Position numbers and translations under genes: made by a program
Part shown: positions 46,505-57,369 of the stretch, piece by piece
Layout: every line of letters begins with the position of its first letter
Numbering within the stretch: position 1 is the stretch's first letter
Origin: Alentia gelatinosa
Lineage: Eukaryota; Annelida; Polychaeta; Phyllodocida; Polynoidae
NCBI GenBank assembly: GCA_950022655.1
Contig: OX465580.1
Coordinates: forward strand, 100,458,797 to 100,522,796
Length of the DNA: 64,000 nucleotides
Reading direction: 5' to 3'
Notes under the pieces: generated by a model
What the model saw: only the letters and a program-made list of their open reading frames with translations
Databases searched by the model: none
What the model was told of the DNA's origin: nothing

Positions 46505-46580
46505 GTTTGTTTTTGTTTGTTTGTGGTTTAACATCCCAGGGGACCCTGAGGGTATATAGGGACCATATCATCCATCCTTT
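46505..46580 (-). mobile_element. Retroelement 3' tail of the 11157/39465 family
   Basis: TTTAACATCCCAGGGGACCC followed by TGAGGGTATATAGGGACCAT matches 11172-11212 (TTTAACGTCTCAGGGGATCC, TGAGGGTATACAGGG). Only the terminal part is present. Confidence 0.55.
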
Positions 46581-47149
46581 CGAATGAATTAAACCCAGTA
46601 ATTGCCACATTAAAGGATATAACAATAGGGACTATTTCTTTGCTCTATAGCACAAAGGGACTATTTTCCCGTATACCATGGTTTTGAGGCAGATTTGAAT
46701 CTGTATACCACAGTTATGGTATCTGACAGGTTTTATATAATGGGTCATGGTTTACTAAGTCCCCATACATTTTCAATGGGAACTTTCTATACGATGGATG
46801 ATAAATAGCCAAGGACAACAACAAACCTGTCAATGTCGAAACTACAAAACCACGCCCTCCAGCTCAGTGCCCTAACACGCTAGCCATTATCCCTCTTTCA
46901 CCAACGACCCATCACCGCGACCCAAGACCACATACCTCAACAAGTCAGACTGATCCAATAATTACCAATAATAAAACCAATTAACCCGGAAACTAAACCT
47001 GCCAAATGGCTTTGACGAACTGCTAAATAACAATATCAACCTGGTGTTGAGGGTATTGACGACCTTGGCCCTCATCAGAGATATCGGGATATTTATAAAC
47101 CTATCAAGATCGATCTACCTGACAGGATCTATGTCTCTAGATGTAACCG

Positions 47150-47490
47150 CCCATACCCGTCAAGGGGTAGTGATTATCCACCGAAATAGCGGGTCCCTAT
47201 TCCAAGTCGAGCTGAGGAAAACTCACCTATACTCTTCAATGAACTGACTGATATAATCGACATCGACTCATTAAGAGAAAGAGTCACCGAGCAACAACAC
47301 GTTACAACCCACACAAATTAGACCTCCATGACCAGTGGGTCACTCTTGATGATGAGTTAACAAAGAAACTATTACGTGAACTTCATGGTAACCACCTTAG
47401 ATACCACGTAGTTGACTTGATAGCCATTCTCCTCCAGAGTAGGGAAGGGAAGTGTAACTCAAGAATTAACCAATCTATTATAAACTGAAA
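47150..47490 (+). pseudogene. Frameshifted, protein-like segment of unknown family
   Basis: Two adjacent plus-strand segments in different frames both look like real protein. The first contains PILFNELTDIIDIDSLRERV; the second contains YNPHKLDLHDQWVTLDDELT, then KKLLRELHGNHLRY and a TGA at about 47486. An indel at about 47280-47300 would join them. Possibly a remnant of the same transposon as the GIY-YIG frame upstream; I cannot assign a family. Confidence 0.35.
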
Positions 47491-47690
47491 CTGAATAAAT
47501 AAGTAATATCACAAATCTTTTTTCTTTTTTTTTCATTGCAATTACCCACCTTGTCTTTTATAACTTGTAATAAATGGTTAGGTGACGACTGCTAATCTTT
47601 AAATTAACAGGGGTATTTACCTTGGAGAAAGTGAGTAAAGGGAAGATTCGTTCGGACTAGCTGATAAGCAGCAGAGTATGTAGAGGATAC

Positions 47691-47815
47691 AAAAAGGTCC
47701 TTTCCCCCGGCCAGGTGAAGAACGAGGATGTCCTCCAGACGGTCGGCGCCCGTGTTGAGAAGCGGCGCCGTCAGTTTGTCCACGTACACCTCCACGATGA
47801 TCTCACCCGACTCCT
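47691..47815 (-). CDS. OCRL: OCRL exon: central ASH domain
   Basis: 125 bases, entering with two bases that complete a Lys codon (A from the previous exon plus AG) and leaving in phase 0. Acceptor TTACAG before 47815, donor GTATCC after 47691. It encodes ESGEIIVEVYVDKLTAPLLN, then TGADRLEDILVLHLAGGKDLF. The family signature L-N-x-G-x-D-x-[IL]-E-D-I-L-V-L-H-L-x-x-G-K-D-x-F is nearly perfectly kept, which makes this the strongest single exon for identification. The minus-strand frame continues past the donor (VSSTYS...), but that is intron: the exon at 34700 continues ISVTGNY in frame. Confidence 0.95.
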
Positions 47816-48856
47816 CTGTAAGTCAACAACCACACGTTCTTATCAATCTCAAGCAATTATATACGGAAACAATGAGAACAAACACACAATTACGTTAGTG
47901 AGGCTACATATTTTCATGTGGAGCTAAACGGTTTAATAGTAAAGCTACGTGCAAGAGTTTAGAAATCTTTATCAACTGAGAAAGGAAATTATATTCGATC
48001 CATAAGAAAATTGATACATACAGAATATAAGTATTCTGTTTACACCCTAGAATATGCCATGAATAATGTCTATGACTTTTTTAATATGTATGTGTATACA
48101 AGTACATTCACTGGAAGAACTTTCCTGGGAAAAAAGCAAAAAAAAAGAGTATCTGTTTGTGTGTGTGAAACTGTGTGTGCAAGTCTACGCCTTTACTATA
48201 TAAATACTGACATAAGTGACGTAATTACTACACGCTGCTATCTAGGTATTACTGCGCAGGTGTACAGTAATTCACGGTATGTTTCACAGAGTCAACGTAT
48301 GTATGTCATATTCAGATAGTTAAGAGATTAAACAGACATGGCATAACACCTCTTTGATAAGCCGCGGTATGTAAGGGCTGCTGTGATTGACTGGGACTTT
48401 CATGGCAACCAACTAGATGTTCTCTTTCACAAGAGTGGGACTAATTCTTTTCGCAATTTTTTTTTTCGATGAAAAAAGCTTCCCGACTCAGTTATCCACC
48501 TACCGTTGTGGCCATTCTTATTCCTAACTAGCCATATTTGCTGGAGTAATAGTATATTTCTACATATTCCATTCTCGTTACCATCCTCATATTCATCTAT
48601 TTATCTGTGTCTATAATTTCACTGTTAGTATTGCTGTTATGATTGAGGGGCATTTTATGATGCTAGCTACGTTGGTAATTTATCTAATGGGTCTCTACAA
48701 CGACACTGTCTTTTTAATGCTAGCTCTATTAATGTACTACATTCACTTGGGGGAGGTAGGGGCGTAACCTACGTTACGCCTTGACCGTGGAGTGTCCAAA
48801 TCGGATTAAAAACGACTCCTACGGCTTAAATAGGGTAAATATCTTTGTGTGTTTGA

Positions 48857-49024
48857 GGTATATAGTAATAAATAAACAGGATGCCTGTGTCTGTAAGTTT
48901 CCGGTTCCTCACTCGTTTCTCTGGAGGTTAAACCTCGGTCTAAAGACCTCGGTTGAAACCTCCGGCGAAACGAGTTCGCAATCCGGAAACTTACTACACA
49001 GGAATCCTGTTTCTATATATTACT
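48857..49024. mobile_element. Near-perfect 168-base palindrome (fold-back MITE)
   Basis: Arms 48857-48942 and 48943-49024 are inverted copies with a few mismatches and indels and almost no loop. Paired blocks include CTGTAAGTTTCCGG / CCGGAAACTTACTA, ACTCGTTTC / GAAACGAG and GGAGGTTAAACC / GGTTGAAACCTCC. The element is flanked by AT-rich TATATAGTA / TATATTACTA sequence. No coding capacity. It would form a long hairpin if transcribed as part of the OCRL intron. Confidence 0.85.
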
Positions 49025-49249
49025 ACATGCGAATGAATTGTATGTAAGTTTGAAAAGGCAAAAAGAAAAACCACCCTCGTGATGATTTGCGTGTAATAAA
49101 CAAACACAAAATAAACTTCTGTCTTGCTCTTTAATAACACCAACTAATATGTATAAATGCTGAGTTTTACTTAAAACATGAAAAAAACAGATGCCTTTTC
49201 TTAGCTGATATGTTAGTATTAACCTGTGCATATCATTGCAGACCTCTGG

Positions 49250-49520
49250 CACTGTATGGCATTGGGGGTACTCTAGTGGGGCAGTGTGGCGGTACGTGAG
49301 CTACGCCACTCGGGTCTCGGGTGTCCCGTGTTCAATGACGGCCTGGCCTGGCAATGGGCAGACCTTAGAGAAGCACAAGCCGGGCTTTACTGCTCAGAGC
49401 TGCTCTCCTTCTCCAACAACATCCCCATTGAGCACGGCTCACTCCCCGCTGTCCCCTCGACACGACACACACGGTCTATGGTCTCCAGACGTGGACACGG
49501 GCTCCAATTTGTTTCTCACA
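49250..49520 (+). mobile_element. Possible SINE or retroposed segment
   Basis: GC-rich, with GGGGCAGTGTGGCGGTACGT then CCCGTGTTCAATG, loosely resembling A and B boxes of a tRNA-derived SINE. A perfect-looking acceptor (CATATCATTGCAG) precedes it and one plus frame is open for 121 codons, so an exon cannot be excluded, but no domain is visible. Confidence 0.25.
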
Positions 49521-50298
49521 ATGATTTCCATCAAGCGCCTTCAGCAATGGCTTTGGCGTACTTGTATTCAAACATATCAGATCAGATTACCAAAAGCCTA
49601 GCATCTGAAGTGACGACCCTGGGGGTGTTTTTCAGTAACGACAATCGTTGATAACGGTAGTCTAAGAGCAGCCAGCAAATGTACCACAGTTTGGACGACA
49701 AAAGATGGCCGATTTCCCATAGACAGTGTCGTAGCGCGCCGCGGGTGATCGCCGCGAAAAGTATCGCCCGTTATGACAAGTATAGAACTGTCGTGGGGTC
49801 TATACTCGTCGGAGTGCCGGGTACAACCTTCATGGTCCGGTTGTGTGGTGTGATTAGCACTGCCGTTTTTATGGCCCTCGCCCCGCGTTTATTATTTTTA
49901 ATGGACTTGCGACGATCCCATCTCTCCAGTGGAGCCGAGTCTTTGGACATTGACATGCAGATTGTTCCCAATCTAATGCTATCCCACTAAATGTTTAAGG
50001 TGAAATGAATGAACTACTATTAAATGAATGTTTATGTAGTAGTTTGAAAAAAGTTTTCTCTCACGTTAACCTTGTCGAGGGTTCGTGAGGAACTTTTTTT
50101 TTTGAAAGGACAAAGTTTGCCATTGTGACTCTCCGTTTGCTGTCACAGGGGTCTACGACATGTCCAGCAATGTCATTGGTTGCGACACTTTGGCCGACAA
50201 ATTCATCTACAATGCCCTCCGATTGTCACTAGTGTAGCACACCTCAAACCGCCCTAAGACTAAGTGTCATAGCCCATTGGTCGTTGGCCGATCTTCTA

Positions 50299-50470
50299 GG
50301 GGCCATCCATAAAGTATGTACGCAGAATTTCTGAAATTTTGGACCCCCCCCCCCCCACCCCCTCTCCCAATCTTGTACGCAATAGAACAAAGAGGGAGCA
50401 TACGCAAAATTTCCAAAATTGTTGACCCTCCCACCCCCTCTCAGTGCGTACGTACTTTATGGATGGCCCC
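50299..50470. mobile_element. 172-base MITE with 26-base terminal inverted repeats and CTA duplication
   Basis: Both ends read GGGGCCATCCATAAAGTA inward, and the repeats continue to about 26 bases with one mismatch. CTA flanks both sides (50296-50298, 50471-50473), giving a three-base target duplication. The interior holds a C run (50345-50356) and two copies of AATTTC-AAAATT-TTGACC-like sequence. The open frames that cross it on both strands are artefacts. Confidence 0.88.
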
Positions 50471-50479
50471 CTACGATCG

Positions 50480-52470
50480 TACGTCAATAGGACACTGATG
50501 GCTGGAAACGGTCAGGGTAAAGTCATACAATGAAGAAGACCTCAAGGCTCGGTCTGGGCCGTATTAACGATTGTCATGACTGAAGAACACCCCCCGGCAT
50601 TTCCTTATAATATTTACCAGAGCTCGGAAGAAGCGTATTCATCCATGTGTGTTTACCTACAATATTGATACACATATATATGCTAATATCCGTTCTGTAT
50701 GGTTCTAAATAAATATTCACATCTAGCCTGATAAACATATACAAGCTTTTAGCCTATCGCCGAGGTGAAAGACGTCTGTATTTTGGAAAGGGCAGAACAA
50801 GCAGTTTGAAAAAACCTCAAATGTCAGGATATGAAGCTTTGAGGCCATAAAGTATGTATGATACAACTTATTGAAACATGTCATTTTTGCCTTAAGTCAT
50901 AGGTCATATGCTGCACCATATGGTTTTCCTTTTTTCATTATATTAAGTCCGGCCTAATAGAAAACAAAATTCACCAATTATTGCATGGGATGGTGGTATC
51001 AATACCTTGTCCTATTATCAATTCTGGCGTCAGAGCGCGTACACAATTACCAGTGAAATCCTGCGCTTGGAGAGAGTGTGTGACATGGGGAGATGCGGGC
51101 GGCGGGGCGGCCCAGGTTCAGGGCAAGGCAGGGAGTACTTCATATACCTTTATGCTTTGTAAACTCAGCACATACACTATGCTTTTCCAGAGAATCTGCA
51201 TGAGAATTCTCCTGCTTTCGACTATATCATCTGGCTCTAGGAGACTTAGCCATGGTTGAGTAGTTTATTGTTATTCTTTGGTAGTAAATGGTTATGACCA
51301 AAAACCTAAAAACAAAACCTATTTTCTATGGTTATGTATGGATATCGATGGGTACTTGCTAAACGATTATTTGGTATATAAATTTCTTTTTTACTCAGCT
51401 GGAAACTGTGAGTATTCTATATAAAATCTGGGTACAGGAAAGGCTAAGAAAATCAACTGATATAATAGTTGAAGCTTAATCCTGCTTATTGGATGTCGTC
51501 AAATCACATATGGTGATTGAATATGAAATGATATTATGGCTGTAATTTGACTAAATGAGGACCCAATAAAGAAATTTAAAATTTAAAAAAAAAAAAATGG
51601 TTTGGGAAGTATGCAGGCTGAAAAGATAGGGATAGTGGTGCCATATTTGGAGTTTATTTTCAGTGTGTGAGTACATTCCTCCTTTTTGTATGAAAGGTTT
51701 TATCTGCTTCACCCTTTTTCTCTACAAATGGTGCAGATTCTGGTTGGGCAGAACAGAAATTAAACTCAATTTAATATGTTGGTTCAAATTCCTTTCTTCC
51801 CTCCGTTCCGCAATTCTCCGTTACGAAGACTTCACGATTCGATGATTCGAAAATTTCTTCAATTTCTTCAATTAGATTGAAATAGAAGGCATACCTGTTA
51901 TTTATTTTGCTTTTTAATGAAAGATTAATACAAATACGTAAACTTGTATATAGTTTATTGAGAATCCTTGCTCCGGTCCCTGGGGTAGTGTGGGGAGAGG
52001 ATTTTCGGCCTGTAGTCACCATTCTGTTTGCTTTCCCACTAGAATAATTTTTGGGGTCTTCAAAATGAACTCTGTCCATTGGCTTTAAGGGGTCACATGA
52101 TCTGTTGATCTTATGGGTGTAGAGCTTGTACACAATAGTTTTGACACATTAACTCTCACTGCGGTGCGAGAATGCACTGATCTAGTCATATACCGACAGT
52201 GGCTGAAGCCGATCGAACGTCTATTCTCATAAAATTATATTGACGTCCAAGAATAAAGAATGAGCCAGCTCCTGCATTGGTGGAGTATTCAGAAATAAGA
52301 TCAATATTCTTCATCTTCTTGTATAACTATTCTCTTATTTTTAAGGCCACATCTTTAGAAACGTACAAGATTACTATAGGGGAAACTGCCTTTCTTATTC
52401 AACGGTGTTCAAGTATAAGAGAGTGCAACTGATCTTGACAGTGACACTGAACCCTGCACGGGACACCACT
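50480..52470. other. OCRL intron: no gene recognised
   Basis: Includes an A run near 51583-51597 directly after CCCAATAAAGAAATTT (possible retroelement tail) and an unassigned 120-codon minus-strand frame (51771-52133). No domain recognised. Confidence 0.35.
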
Positions 52471-52479
52471 CCTCTCTCT

Positions 52480-52880
52480 TCCGTCAACCCGTCCCGTCAA
52501 ATACTCAGCTTGTCACGCTATGAGATGTCAGATCATCTCCCGGAGAATCTCCGCATCAAATCCTCGTTCCCAGATCGCCTCACCTCCCAATAGGCACACC
52601 CTCACAGTCCGCCCCCGTTATCTAAGGGCTGGGGCGATCTTTGCGGGCAGATATTCATGCAGGTCAACTTTTCAGATCAGTCACACCACCTCACCCTCAG
52701 CCGCCTCCTCCTGACTGGTGTGAACCAATACAGCTGAGTGCGGTGGGCATGAGCGTTATCAGCGCCCGGGGGCAGGCTGCCAGTTCGGCCCACAGGTATC
52801 AGTATGCCCACAACGCCCCCTGGTGGGAGGGTTGGAGGCCGGGTGGGCGCGGTGGGGGCATTAGGGCTATGGCTGATTAA
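52480..52880. other. OCRL intron: GC-rich block
   Basis: A GC-rich stretch with several Pro/Ser/Arg-rich frames on both strands and a CGCCCCCTGGTGG core (about 52813-52825), which resembles a CTCF-type site. Function unknown. Confidence 0.3.
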
Positions 52881-53354
52881 TAGGGCACATGAGTGAGCGT
52901 AAGTCAGACCGAAGTAGCTGTGAGCGCTTGTGCTCGTCACTGGGCTGCTCTTCTGTCGTCTCCGGTAGAATGGTATTTTACGCTGCACAAACTTCCAGTT
53001 ATACCAAGGCAATATAAAAAATGTGTAAAATGAGGGCTACTGAAATGAATTGTGTCGCAGGGCGTGGAACAAGGCATTGTTCTGTTTCCTCCCTATTTTG
53101 TTTTTGATCTTTTATTTATACTGGTCATATCTCATGACCAGTTGTCATGTTACATTGGAACTTGTGTTTCTGTTCAATACATATGAAGATTTGATAACAT
53201 CTTATAAAAAAACATATAAACATTACAACACAAAGTTAAAATATAGACTCCAATACTAACACAAGTAGTATCATGAGTTGATGTGTTTCAGCAGGTAGAA
53301 TTGTGTCGACAGAACACTGTGTCTATAATTATATAGAATGCCCTGACCATGTTG

Positions 53355-53457
53355 TACAAGCTACAAAACGGGATGATAATTTACAGTTCGTACGGAACGA
53401 GTCGTTTTGCTGAGTTCCGGTCAAATCATAAATTATTATCGAGTTTTGTGGCTTGTA
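53355..53457. mobile_element. Small fold-back element, about 103 bases
   Basis: TACAAGCTACAAAACGGGAT (53355) is an inverted copy of ATCGAGTTTTGTGGCTTGTA (53438-53457) with a few mismatches. The pairing extends to about 29 bases per arm (ATAATTTA / TAAATTATTAT). No coding capacity. MITE-like. Confidence 0.7.
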
Positions 53458-54423
53458 TTAGCATGGTAGGTCTTACTATATACCCGAAATTAAAAAAACA
53501 ACATTAATTTCATTTGGCTTAACAACTAATATTTTAACAAATGTTTACGGGAGTGTTCCGTATTTCCCCGTAGGAACACTGTTCCGCACGGTATTTTTTA
53601 CGTAATATGGCGAAACGGTGCATATTTCCAGTATATACAACATGGGTATATCGTAAGTAGTTTTAAAGAGAGATGACAGGTGTGTATTTATTAGCTACAC
53701 CTGTGTGCAGGTTGGTGTATCTGTGCACACATACATAAACAGGAGTTAAGGCGGTGCTCCACTGCAGCTGTTTCAGTTGCAATTGAGGGGCCATCATTTT
53801 GCCGCAGGTTGATCAGTGCTTAATCGCCTCCTATTCCTGGTAGTGGAACTGCCACAACGATCGGCACATCATCGGCATATAATCTAGTAATGGCAGTATG
53901 ATCTGCTCTGATTCTTGACTACTTCTCTCACTAATGGTGGTACATTGGTCCGACTCAGAGGCGACTCCCCTGTTCTTAACGCTTTAGAATTGCTTGTGAT
54001 GACATAAGAAAAAAACCAGATATGGTAGGTAGGTTTGATGCGAGTACGGCTCTGGTGTCGACTGCTTCCCCACCTATACCTCAATGGACGCAGTCAACAT
54101 GAACGGGCGATACCCACGATCCACAAAACCTGAGAGCGGAGGCCGAACTTTTGGACAATTTTGAAAGATTGGACATGATCTTAGCATCAGAGTGTGCTAT
54201 AAACATCCATAACATCAATGTTTATGTTTATGTACCTTCATTATTATGTTAACCGCAGTATTTAGGGGAAATTCACAAGCTATGAATTGCATTAATAGAC
54301 TTCCGAACCATTGCCGATCAAGGAGAGACTGACGAAAAATTACAGTGGTGAAGATCGAGGGGAAAATGGGGGAGATCAGAGATCGGAACAATAGAGCACC
54401 ACAATTAGTAAACCTGCACTTAC

Positions 54424-54520
54424 TGATGTCGATGATGTGCTTGCTAGGTCGCACCATAAGCCAGGATTTGCAGTAACTCGGTTCGTTCAGCTTGTTGATG
54501 AACTCAAACTCCACGGGAAC
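54424..54520 (-). CDS. OCRL: OCRL exon: early ASH domain
   Basis: 97 bases: 32 codons plus one base (A) carried into the next exon. Acceptor TCTTGTAG before 54520, donor GTAAGTG after 54424. It encodes VPVEFEFINKLNEPSYCKSW, then LMVRPSKHIIDI. The order V-P-x-x-F-x-F-I, then Y-C-K-x-W-L, is the ASH-domain signature shared by OCRL and INPP5B. The segment after PSK is shorter than in the vertebrate proteins, so a loop is reduced here. Confidence 0.93.
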
Positions 54521-54958
54521 CTACAAGACAACATGATATTATGACAAGTGAAAATACTACACTGTGACCTTTGTATACAATCTAAATATTGTTTTTGGCT
54601 CGTAATAGTTTTGGTGAAAGGAGCAGAAGTTCATTATTTATCTCTATTCAGATAAAGAGCGGATTATACAATCGTCTTTTTGCAAGACAATTTGATACAT
54701 GATATCTTCCCATTGTGTCTGTTTTGAGGAAGGCAAGCCCACCGAAAAACTACATCTGTATTGAGAAACAGATCGGGTTACTAGATAGTAATTACGAAAT
54801 GAGCTCTTGATAATGCCTAAAGGTAGACAGACATCAACCAAATGCACCGACTCATTCGTCAATCCGACCACAAACATCCGGACACCTGACCCTCCAAAGA
54901 CCCTGACAGCAGGCATATCTGCTACCTTGCTGGTGATAACCCGTAACTGGGTGAATAC

Positions 54959-55363
54959 GGGAGAATTCGACCTGTAACGAACTCGATCCATAAAAAAACT
55001 CGACCCGTAACGAACTCGACCCGTTTTAAATCTTCCCAACTCAAGTAACTCATTACAACTGTTGATAAATGCTATATTTAGTAGTGAATATGTTATCTTG
55101 GCTTCAAATTTGGTCTTCTTGGGGGAAGAAAACACAAAAAACCCTTGCCCTAACCCTATCCCTAACCTTAACACTACACCTAAACATAACTGGACTTATT
55201 TTTCAAATCCTCGGGTTTATTTGTCAAAAAGCTAACTAGTCATGCCTTTCCTTCTATATAAAACTGTCCAATCCATAAGTATCTGAATTGGGTCGAGTTC
55301 TCCAAAACGGGTCGAGTTTTCCTGACGACTACGGGTCGAGTTCGTTTCGGGTCGAGTTCTCCA
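54959..55363. mobile_element. MITE with repeated AACTCGACCCG motifs in its inverted arms
   Basis: The left arm (54961-55028) and right arm (55289-55363) are inverted copies built of ACGAACTCGACCCG and AAAACTCGACCCG blocks. The right arm has a six-base insertion relative to the left. A CCCTAACCCTATCCCTAACC stretch (55145-55164) lies inside. The 176-codon minus-strand frame across the left half is an artefact of this element. Confidence 0.75.
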
Positions 55364-55932
55364 GTAACCAACTGGGTAGCTCTCAGAGCATGAAAGGTTG
55401 AAAACCTGGACTAATTGACTTTCTCTTGTGCAAGTTTACATTATCCAGTCATGATTTGAATATGCCAACTAGAAGAAAATCGCTTGTTTTGGTAAATGAT
55501 TTGTTGACATCACGCTTACACTCTAAACTGAAGCCATCACATATCTATTTGATAAATGCCTTCTTACAGGTTTAGCCTAGCTTGATAAAAAAAGATAAAG
55601 GCAACCGGCCAAGGTAGAAACACCGGGGCTGGTGGATGCTAGCTCAAAAGGAACGACCGGCTAAAGGATGTAGAGAATCCATCAACAAGATTGTCATTTC
55701 CTACACACTTGTAATGACTGATCGTCATCAATATTTTACATAATTGGGTCTGATGAGAACGTACACCGACCAGAACGAAGCAGATCCGAGAAAATGGTCG
55801 GGTACAATCTGTTTTGATCGGTGGTATTGATGATATATAGGCTTTCAATGAAAGTTTACACATGCTTAATTTGTCTATGAATGTACTTCTCAGGAGTCAG
55901 TAACTCATGTGTAAAAACGAAGGGATACTCAC

Positions 55933-56001
55933 CTGCCCGACGTTTCGAACTGTAATCGTTCTGAATTGGGGCTCGATGAAGTTCACATCATCAAATTGAA
56001 C
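55933..56001 (-). CDS. OCRL: OCRL exon: start of ASH domain
   Basis: 69 bases, 23 codons, phase 0 at both ends. Acceptor TCATACAG before 56001, donor GTGAGT after 55933. It encodes VQFDDVNFIEPQFRTITVRN and then VGQ, matching F-x-x-V-x-[FY]-x-x-x-x-x-x-x-[FL]-x-[IV]-x-N-x-G at the beginning of the OCRL/INPP5B ASH domain. The preceding exon, which should carry the end of the 5-phosphatase domain, was not found between here and 64000. Confidence 0.88.
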
Positions 56002-56009
56002 CTGTATGA

Positions 56010-57260
56010 AAAAGAGAAGATTTTGTTATCGATAAGTTGACGACGCCCGTATAGTCAATGCATTTTGATTAAAAGTAACATAAAGATGTACATAAAGTTT
56101 TCTTTCATAAAGGTTTTACAGGGTGACATGATTGTTAACCACTGAGTGGGGACCCCTCGGATGACAGATAAGAATTGGTAAAACAAAATATCCCTATCCT
56201 GACCCCATCTCTTTCTTTATCCATTCAAAGAAAATATGATTGGACCATTTTACGCCCATACCGGGGTCGTGCGTGTGATCCATATGCTAACAAATATATT
56301 ATCTTATTAGAAGAAGTTCATTATGTTTATGTTTCATCATTAACCAGTAGAAGTCTGTGGTGAGACTTCATAAGGGTGTTCTTCCAACAGCAAGTTCATA
56401 GAGACAGGGGTGTCAGTTGGGGGCAAGAAAAAAAGAAGAAATATTTTTCATGTTAAATTTACTGCCTCAGAGAGCCTGAGAAAACATGGAAAACACATCG
56501 TTTTTGACCATAGAATGGGATTGGGTGTAGGGGGGGGGACCACTGTTTATGGGTGTGAATGAGGCCCAATTTATCATTACTTTGTTTTACACAAGAAAAA
56601 GGAATCTTATAAACTGAAAATGAAAACAAGGATTTCCTTGGGGGGAAAAAAAAGGAAAACTGCCATATCTGAAAAGTGATGAAGGGTTTACGTCACTGTA
56701 ATACTCTCTGTCTTGATTGTTAATCTGCTGTGGGTGTTTTATTGATTCCTCCCTAACGTGATTGATGCAGGCGGCAACACTAACATTAAATATTCAAATA
56801 ATGGTTGAAGACTAATGGCGCGTGACGGCCGGAGTCTTGTTCTGGCCTACGTAACCAATGACCCGTGACCACCAAAAGGCCCTCATGTGACCACTACGTG
56901 ACATGGCCTTATCAATCTTCAAATAGGTATCGACAATCAATTAGAATGTCAAAGTTTTGCTTCAGGAAAAGCAAAGTGAATCTCTGAATCTCACGTTCTC
57001 CAACTCCAAATCCGAAACTCCCATTCCATTAACGTCAGCCCTTATGCCTGGAGGATGGAAGCACGTATCAAATACGTCCGGACAATTATTGTGTTGAGAC
57101 TTTCTCGAATAAACTCTTACATCTAATGTTCAAATATAAATAGGTTTGTGATTTCTAGCGAGTTTCTAGCAGCATCAAATTGCTTATTGCAATCCATATG
57201 ATAAGCCTTTGTGAAATGACACACTTTATCTTATTTCTAAACTGTGGTAGTTGGCCTATC
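56010..57260. other. OCRL intron: no feature recognised
   Basis: AT-rich sequence, with GGGGGGGG near 56531 and an A run near 56646. Nothing supportable. Confidence 0.4.
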
Positions 57261-57265
57261 GAACC

Positions 57266-57366
57266 CAATCTCTCCCGAAATAAATGGATGTCCACTCTGT
57301 ATTGCATGAAACTTCAAACACTTTATTCCAGTTGCGACGTTTCGACCTAGTCACGGTCTTCTTCAG
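57266..57366 (-). ncRNA. Hammerhead-ribozyme-like core in a retroelement 3' tail, copy B
   Basis: On the minus strand: CTGAAGA (57366-57360), A, GACC (57358-57355), a seven-base loop, GGTC (57347-57344), GAAA (57343-57340). It therefore has both invariant hammerhead boxes and a perfect four-pair stem II. Then come GAATAAAGTGTTTGAAG and GTGGACATCCATTTATTTCG, as in copy A at 15062-15180. Stem II pairing is kept although three of its eight bases differ from copy A. That pattern suggests the stem was selected in their common ancestor. Confidence 0.55.
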
Positions 57367-57369
57367 GCA

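Larger units (their letters stand above)
25992..56001 (-). other. OCRL: OCRL/INPP5B-type inositol polyphosphate 5-phosphatase gene, partial span
   Basis: Five minus-strand exons with correct GT-AG borders and matching phases (0-0, 0-1, 1-0, 0-0, 0-0) form 171 continuous codons. They correspond to the ASH domain and the start of the RhoGAP-like domain of OCRL/INPP5B. Introns are about 1.4, 6.6, 13.0 and 8.5 kb. In animals these enzymes hydrolyse the 5-phosphate of PtdIns(4,5)P2 and related lipids on endosomes, Golgi, clathrin-coated membranes and cilia. The ASH-RhoGAP half binds Rab GTPases and endocytic adaptors and usually lacks GAP activity. The catalytic domain (upstream, beyond 64000) and most of the RhoGAP domain were not found in this window. 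Choosing OCRL over INPP5B is arbitrary: many invertebrates have a single ortholog, though the clathrin-box-like sequence favours OCRL. Confidence 0.9.

Noticed and set aside
54644..55174. 176-codon minus-strand frame
   Set aside because: Runs through the left arm of an inverted-repeat element and a CCCTAA-like stretch; no similarity to known proteins and overlapped by no exon signals.
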